Translations under genes and position numbers: made by a program
Shown here: positions 6,772 through 8,648 of the stretch, in pieces
Numbering within the stretch: position 1 is the first letter of the stretch
Layout of the letters: every line of letters begins with the position of its first letter
The notes under the pieces: generated by a model
Database searches by the model: none
The model's input: only the letters and a program-made list of their open reading frames with translations
Told to the model about the DNA's origin: nothing
Assembly: GCA_030152125.1 (NCBI GenBank)
Contig: JASLIR010000428.1
Span: 1-8,648 of the forward strand
Source of the DNA: Alkanindiges sp.
GTDB lineage: Bacteria > Pseudomonadota > Gammaproteobacteria > Pseudomonadales > Moraxellaceae
Reading direction: 5' to 3'
Length of the DNA stretch: 8,648 nt

Positions 6772-6815
6772 TTGAACACTTGCTTTAAAACATCTGCGGT
6801 GATCAGGCAGCTGTT

Positions 6816-7514
6816 TTAAACCGACAGATACTGGCTGATGGTTTTTTCATCCACATTGGCGCGCTGATTTTCATACACCAGATGGCCCTTATCAATCACA
6901 AAGAAACGGTCAGCAATATCCATGGTAAAGCTGAGTACCTGCTCCGACACAATGATGGTTAAATCGCGCTGGTCGCGAATCTGCTTGAGTGACCGGGCAA
7001 TGTCCTTAATGATGGATGGCTGGATGCCTTCGGTTGGTTCATCTAGCAACAGTACTTTTGGATTGGTGGCTAAGGCCCTGGCAATCGCTAGTTGCTGCTG
7101 CTGGCCACCGGACAGGTTGCCACCCTTGCGCTTACGCATTTCAAACAGTACCGGAAACAGCTCGTAAAGGTCTTCCGGTACTTTGCCATGTGCTGAGGCA
7201 GGCAGCCCGGTCTGGATGTTTTCCAGTACCGTCATGGTGGAAAAAATCATGCGGCCCTGCGGTACATAGGCCAGCCCTGCCTGCACACGCTGGTAAGAGG
7301 CCAGTTTTTCAATGCGCTTGCCATCCACGGTGATTTCGCCACCACGGTAGGGCAGAACGCCCATCAGGGTTTTAAACAGGGTGGTTTTACCCATGCCGTT
7401 ACGCCCCATCACTGCCACAATTTCGTTTTTAGCCACATCCAGATTCAGGTCACGGATTACCTGACTTTGACCATAACCGGAGGCTAAAGACTGAATATTA
7501 AACATGCTGCTCAT
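6816..7514 (-). CDS. urtE: Urea/short-chain amide ABC transporter ATP-binding protein UrtE
   Basis: Cytoplasmic ATPase subunit of a branched-chain-amino-acid-type importer, related to LivF and to FmdF. From the ATG at 7512-7514 it has 232 residues. Motifs: Walker A GRNGMGKTT (37-45), Q-loop Q86, signature LSGGQ (134-138), Walker B VLLLDEP (154-160, catalytic E159). At the switch position SEQ (190-192) puts glutamine in place of the histidine, as is usual in LivF/UrtE subunits. It pairs with UrtD to power the permease dimer UrtB/UrtC. The start is chosen because AGGAG lies eight bases upstream; a longer in-frame form beginning at 7559 would overlap urtD and has no support. It follows urtD after 22 bases. 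Urea versus amide as substrate cannot be read from the ATPase; the neighbouring amidases favour amides as well as urea. Confidence 0.9.
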   Translation of the reverse strand: MSSMFNIQSLASGYGQSQVIRDLNLDVAKNEIVAVMGRNGMGKTTLFKTLMGVLPYRGGEITVDGKRIEKLASYQRVQAGLAYVPQGRMIFSTMTVLENIQTGLPASAHGKVPEDLYELFPVLFEMRKRKGGNLSGGQQQQLAIARALATNPKVLLLDEPTEGIQPSIIKDIARSLKQIRDQRDLTIIVSEQVLSFTMDIADRFFVIDKGHLVYENQRANVDEKTISQYLSV

Positions 7515-7536
7515 TATCGTAGCTCCTGTATCTGTA

Positions 7537-8298
7537 TTAATGACCCAGATAAACTTCAATCACGCGGGGATCATTTTGTACCTTTTCCATGCTGCCTTCG
7601 GCCAGAATCTGGCCCTGATGCAACACGGTCACCTTGTCCGCAATGGTTTTTACAAAGGCCATGTCGTGCTCAATCACCAGCACAGAGCGACCCTGACTGA
7701 TTTTGCGTAACAGCACTGCGGTTTTCTCACGTTCGGATACACTCATACCGGCAACCGGCTCATCCAGCATCAGCAATTCCGGGTCCTGCATCAGCAGCAT
7801 GCCAATTTCCAGCCACTGCTTTTGACCATGCGACAGCAGGTCGGCGGTTTCATCCAGCATGTCGGTCAGAAAAATTTCCGCTGCTACGCTGTGCACACGA
7901 TCAACGACATCCTGTGTACGTTTGAAAAACAGCGCGCCAAACACATTACGCCCACGCGGAAAGGACATTTCCAGGTTTTCAAACACGGTCAGGTTTTCAT
8001 AAATGGAAGGGGTCTGGAACTTGCGGCCAACCCCGGCATGTACAATCGAGTACTCGTTCAGGCCGGTTAACTCCTTACCCTTAAACTGGATTTTGCCGCT
8101 GGTGGCCTGGGTTTTGCCGCAAATCAGGTCCAGTACCGTGGTTTTACCGGCGCCGTTAGGGCCAATCACCACATGTACCTTGTTGGCATCAATGTACATG
8201 GTCAGGTTGTTCACTGCCTTAAAGCCATCGAAGGAAACTGTCAGGTCTTCAATCACCAGGACAGGTTTGGGCATTTCTACGCCAATTGCTGGACTCAT
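7537..8298 (-). CDS. urtD: Urea/short-chain amide ABC transporter ATP-binding protein UrtD
   Basis: Second ATPase subunit of the importer, LivG-related, 253 residues. Motifs: Walker A GPNGAGKTT (46-54), Q-loop Q95 in RKFQTPSIYENLTVFENLE, signature LSHGQKQWLEIGMLL (155-169), Walker B LLMLDEP (175-181, E180) and switch histidine H211. The LSHGQKQWLEIG signature, with histidine in place of the second-position glycine, is a hallmark of UrtD and distinguishes it from ordinary LivG (LSYGQQR). The ATG overlaps the urtC stop codon in an ATGA arrangement (8295-8298), so the two are translationally coupled; GAGGAG lies ahead of the start. An internal ATG at codon 9 (MPKPVLVIEDL) is a less likely alternative. 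Confidence 0.93.
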   Translation of the reverse strand: MSPAIGVEMPKPVLVIEDLTVSFDGFKAVNNLTMYIDANKVHVVIGPNGAGKTTVLDLICGKTQATSGKIQFKGKELTGLNEYSIVHAGVGRKFQTPSIYENLTVFENLEMSFPRGRNVFGALFFKRTQDVVDRVHSVAAEIFLTDMLDETADLLSHGQKQWLEIGMLLMQDPELLMLDEPVAGMSVSEREKTAVLLRKISQGRSVLVIEHDMAFVKTIADKVTVLHQGQILAEGSMEKVQNDPRVIEVYLGH

Positions 8299-8648
8299 TT
8301 GCTGGACTCCTCTGATGGCAGGGCAGATAGATCGCTCGCCGGTGGGGTTGCAAGTACCGGGCTGGATGCTATGGTTTTTTCTTTTTTACGGTTAAACAGC
8401 GGTTTCACATATTTATCGTATAAACCTGCCAGACCATCCGGGAAGAACATTACTACGGTAATGAACAGGCCGCCCATCAGGAACAGCCACAGTTCCGGGA
8501 AGGATTCGGAAAAATAGGTTTTACCAAAGTTCACCAGCAGCGTGCCATACACTGCGCCCAGCAGGGACAGGCGACCACCTACCGCAGCAAAGATCACCAT
8601 TTCAATGGACGGTACAATGCCTACAAAGGAAGGTGACATAAAGCCAAC
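8295..8648 (-). CDS. urtC: Urea/short-chain amide ABC transporter permease UrtC, C-terminal part
   Basis: The gene runs off the right edge; about 117 C-terminal residues are present, with the reading frame open to the last base (VGF before MSPSFVGIVPS). The visible stretch MSPSFVGIVPSIEMVIFAAV, then GGRLSLLGAVYGTLLVNFGKT and a hydrophobic helix ending in FFPDGLAGL, is typical of the end of LivM/UrtC inner-membrane permeases. The EMVIF/GGR motif includes the cytoplasmic loop that contacts the ATPases. A charged, serine/proline-rich tail of about 35 residues follows. It forms the translocation path with UrtB, which should lie further right together with the periplasmic binding protein UrtA. The ATG at 8639 is internal, not the start. 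Confidence 0.92.
   Translation of the reverse strand, partial: VGFMSPSFVGIVPSIEMVIFAAVGGRLSLLGAVYGTLLVNFGKTYFSESFPELWLFLMGGLFITVVMFFPDGLAGLYDKYVKPLFNRKKEKTIASSPVLATPPASDLSALPSEESSK

Larger units (their letters stand above)
6492..6815 (-). promoter_or_regulatory. amiE upstream/leader region, no gene
   Basis: This 324-base gap between urtE and amiE has no credible ORF. Read on the - strand it holds: a hairpin after urtE (6748-6771), an A+T-rich block (about 6688-6735) with a TATACT that could be a -10 but lacks a good -35, a perfect palindrome ATACGT-N6-ACGTAT (6670-6687), then a leader of up to about 180 bases with stems near 6563-6609 and a direct repeat GCTTGCC at 6532-6538 and 6543-6549 (11-base period). 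This suggests that amiE has its own promoter and control, besides possible read-through from urt. No ANTAR-type double hairpin, guanidine riboswitch or convincing sigma-54 promoter was recognised. Confidence 0.55.

Noticed and set aside
1..8648. tRNA, rRNA, CRISPR array, insertion sequence or transposase
   Set aside because: No spaced direct repeats, no cloverleaf and no transposase-like reading frame were seen. Apart from the short hairpin repeat, the window reads as ordinary chromosome.

Overview
The window looks like a piece of a betaproteobacterial chromosome, most likely a methylotroph of the Methylophilaceae (Methylophilus, Methylotenera or Methylovorus type). I infer this from gene content, not from a database match. 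It carries a formamidase gene (fmdA), its zinc-ribbon companion fmdB, an aliphatic amidase and a Urt/Fmd-type branched-chain-like ABC transporter, a combination that recalls the fmd locus described for Methylophilus methylotrophus. Base composition is moderate (about half G+C by eye) and the genes are densely packed with good Shine-Dalgarno sequences.

Layout. Bases 2-67 hold the last codons of an AraC-family regulator on the + strand. A strong bidirectional terminator (85-109) separates it from a convergent PitA-type phosphate transporter (194-1819, - strand). A divergent intergenic region (1820-2053) leads to a small + strand lipoprotein gene (2054-2401, TTG start). The rest, 2537-8648, is a long - strand array. 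In order of transcription it contains urtC (partial), urtD, urtE, a 324-base gap, amiE, an AmiB/Clp-like AAA+ ATPase gene, fmdA, a hairpin-rich repeat, and fmdB.

How the genes work together. UrtC, UrtD and UrtE would be a membrane subunit and the two ATPases of an importer for urea or short-chain amides (binding protein and UrtB expected beyond the right edge). AmiE hydrolyses small aliphatic amides and FmdA hydrolyses formamide, releasing ammonium plus the carboxylate. The pairing amiE-amiB is the one known from the Pseudomonas aeruginosa amidase operon, but amiC, amiR and amiS are not seen here: import appears to be by ABC transporter instead of AmiS, and the regulator is unknown. FmdB is a small zinc-ribbon protein often called a formamidase regulator.

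Most interesting points: the hybrid ami/fmd/urt locus with two structurally unrelated amidases; a one-ring Clp-like ATPase with no visible ClpP-docking loop between them; mutually exclusive pairings and a palindrome in the amiE leader; hairpins around the amiE stop codon; and an alternating-hairpin repeat between fmdA and fmdB. I did not find a clearly new defence or mobile system.
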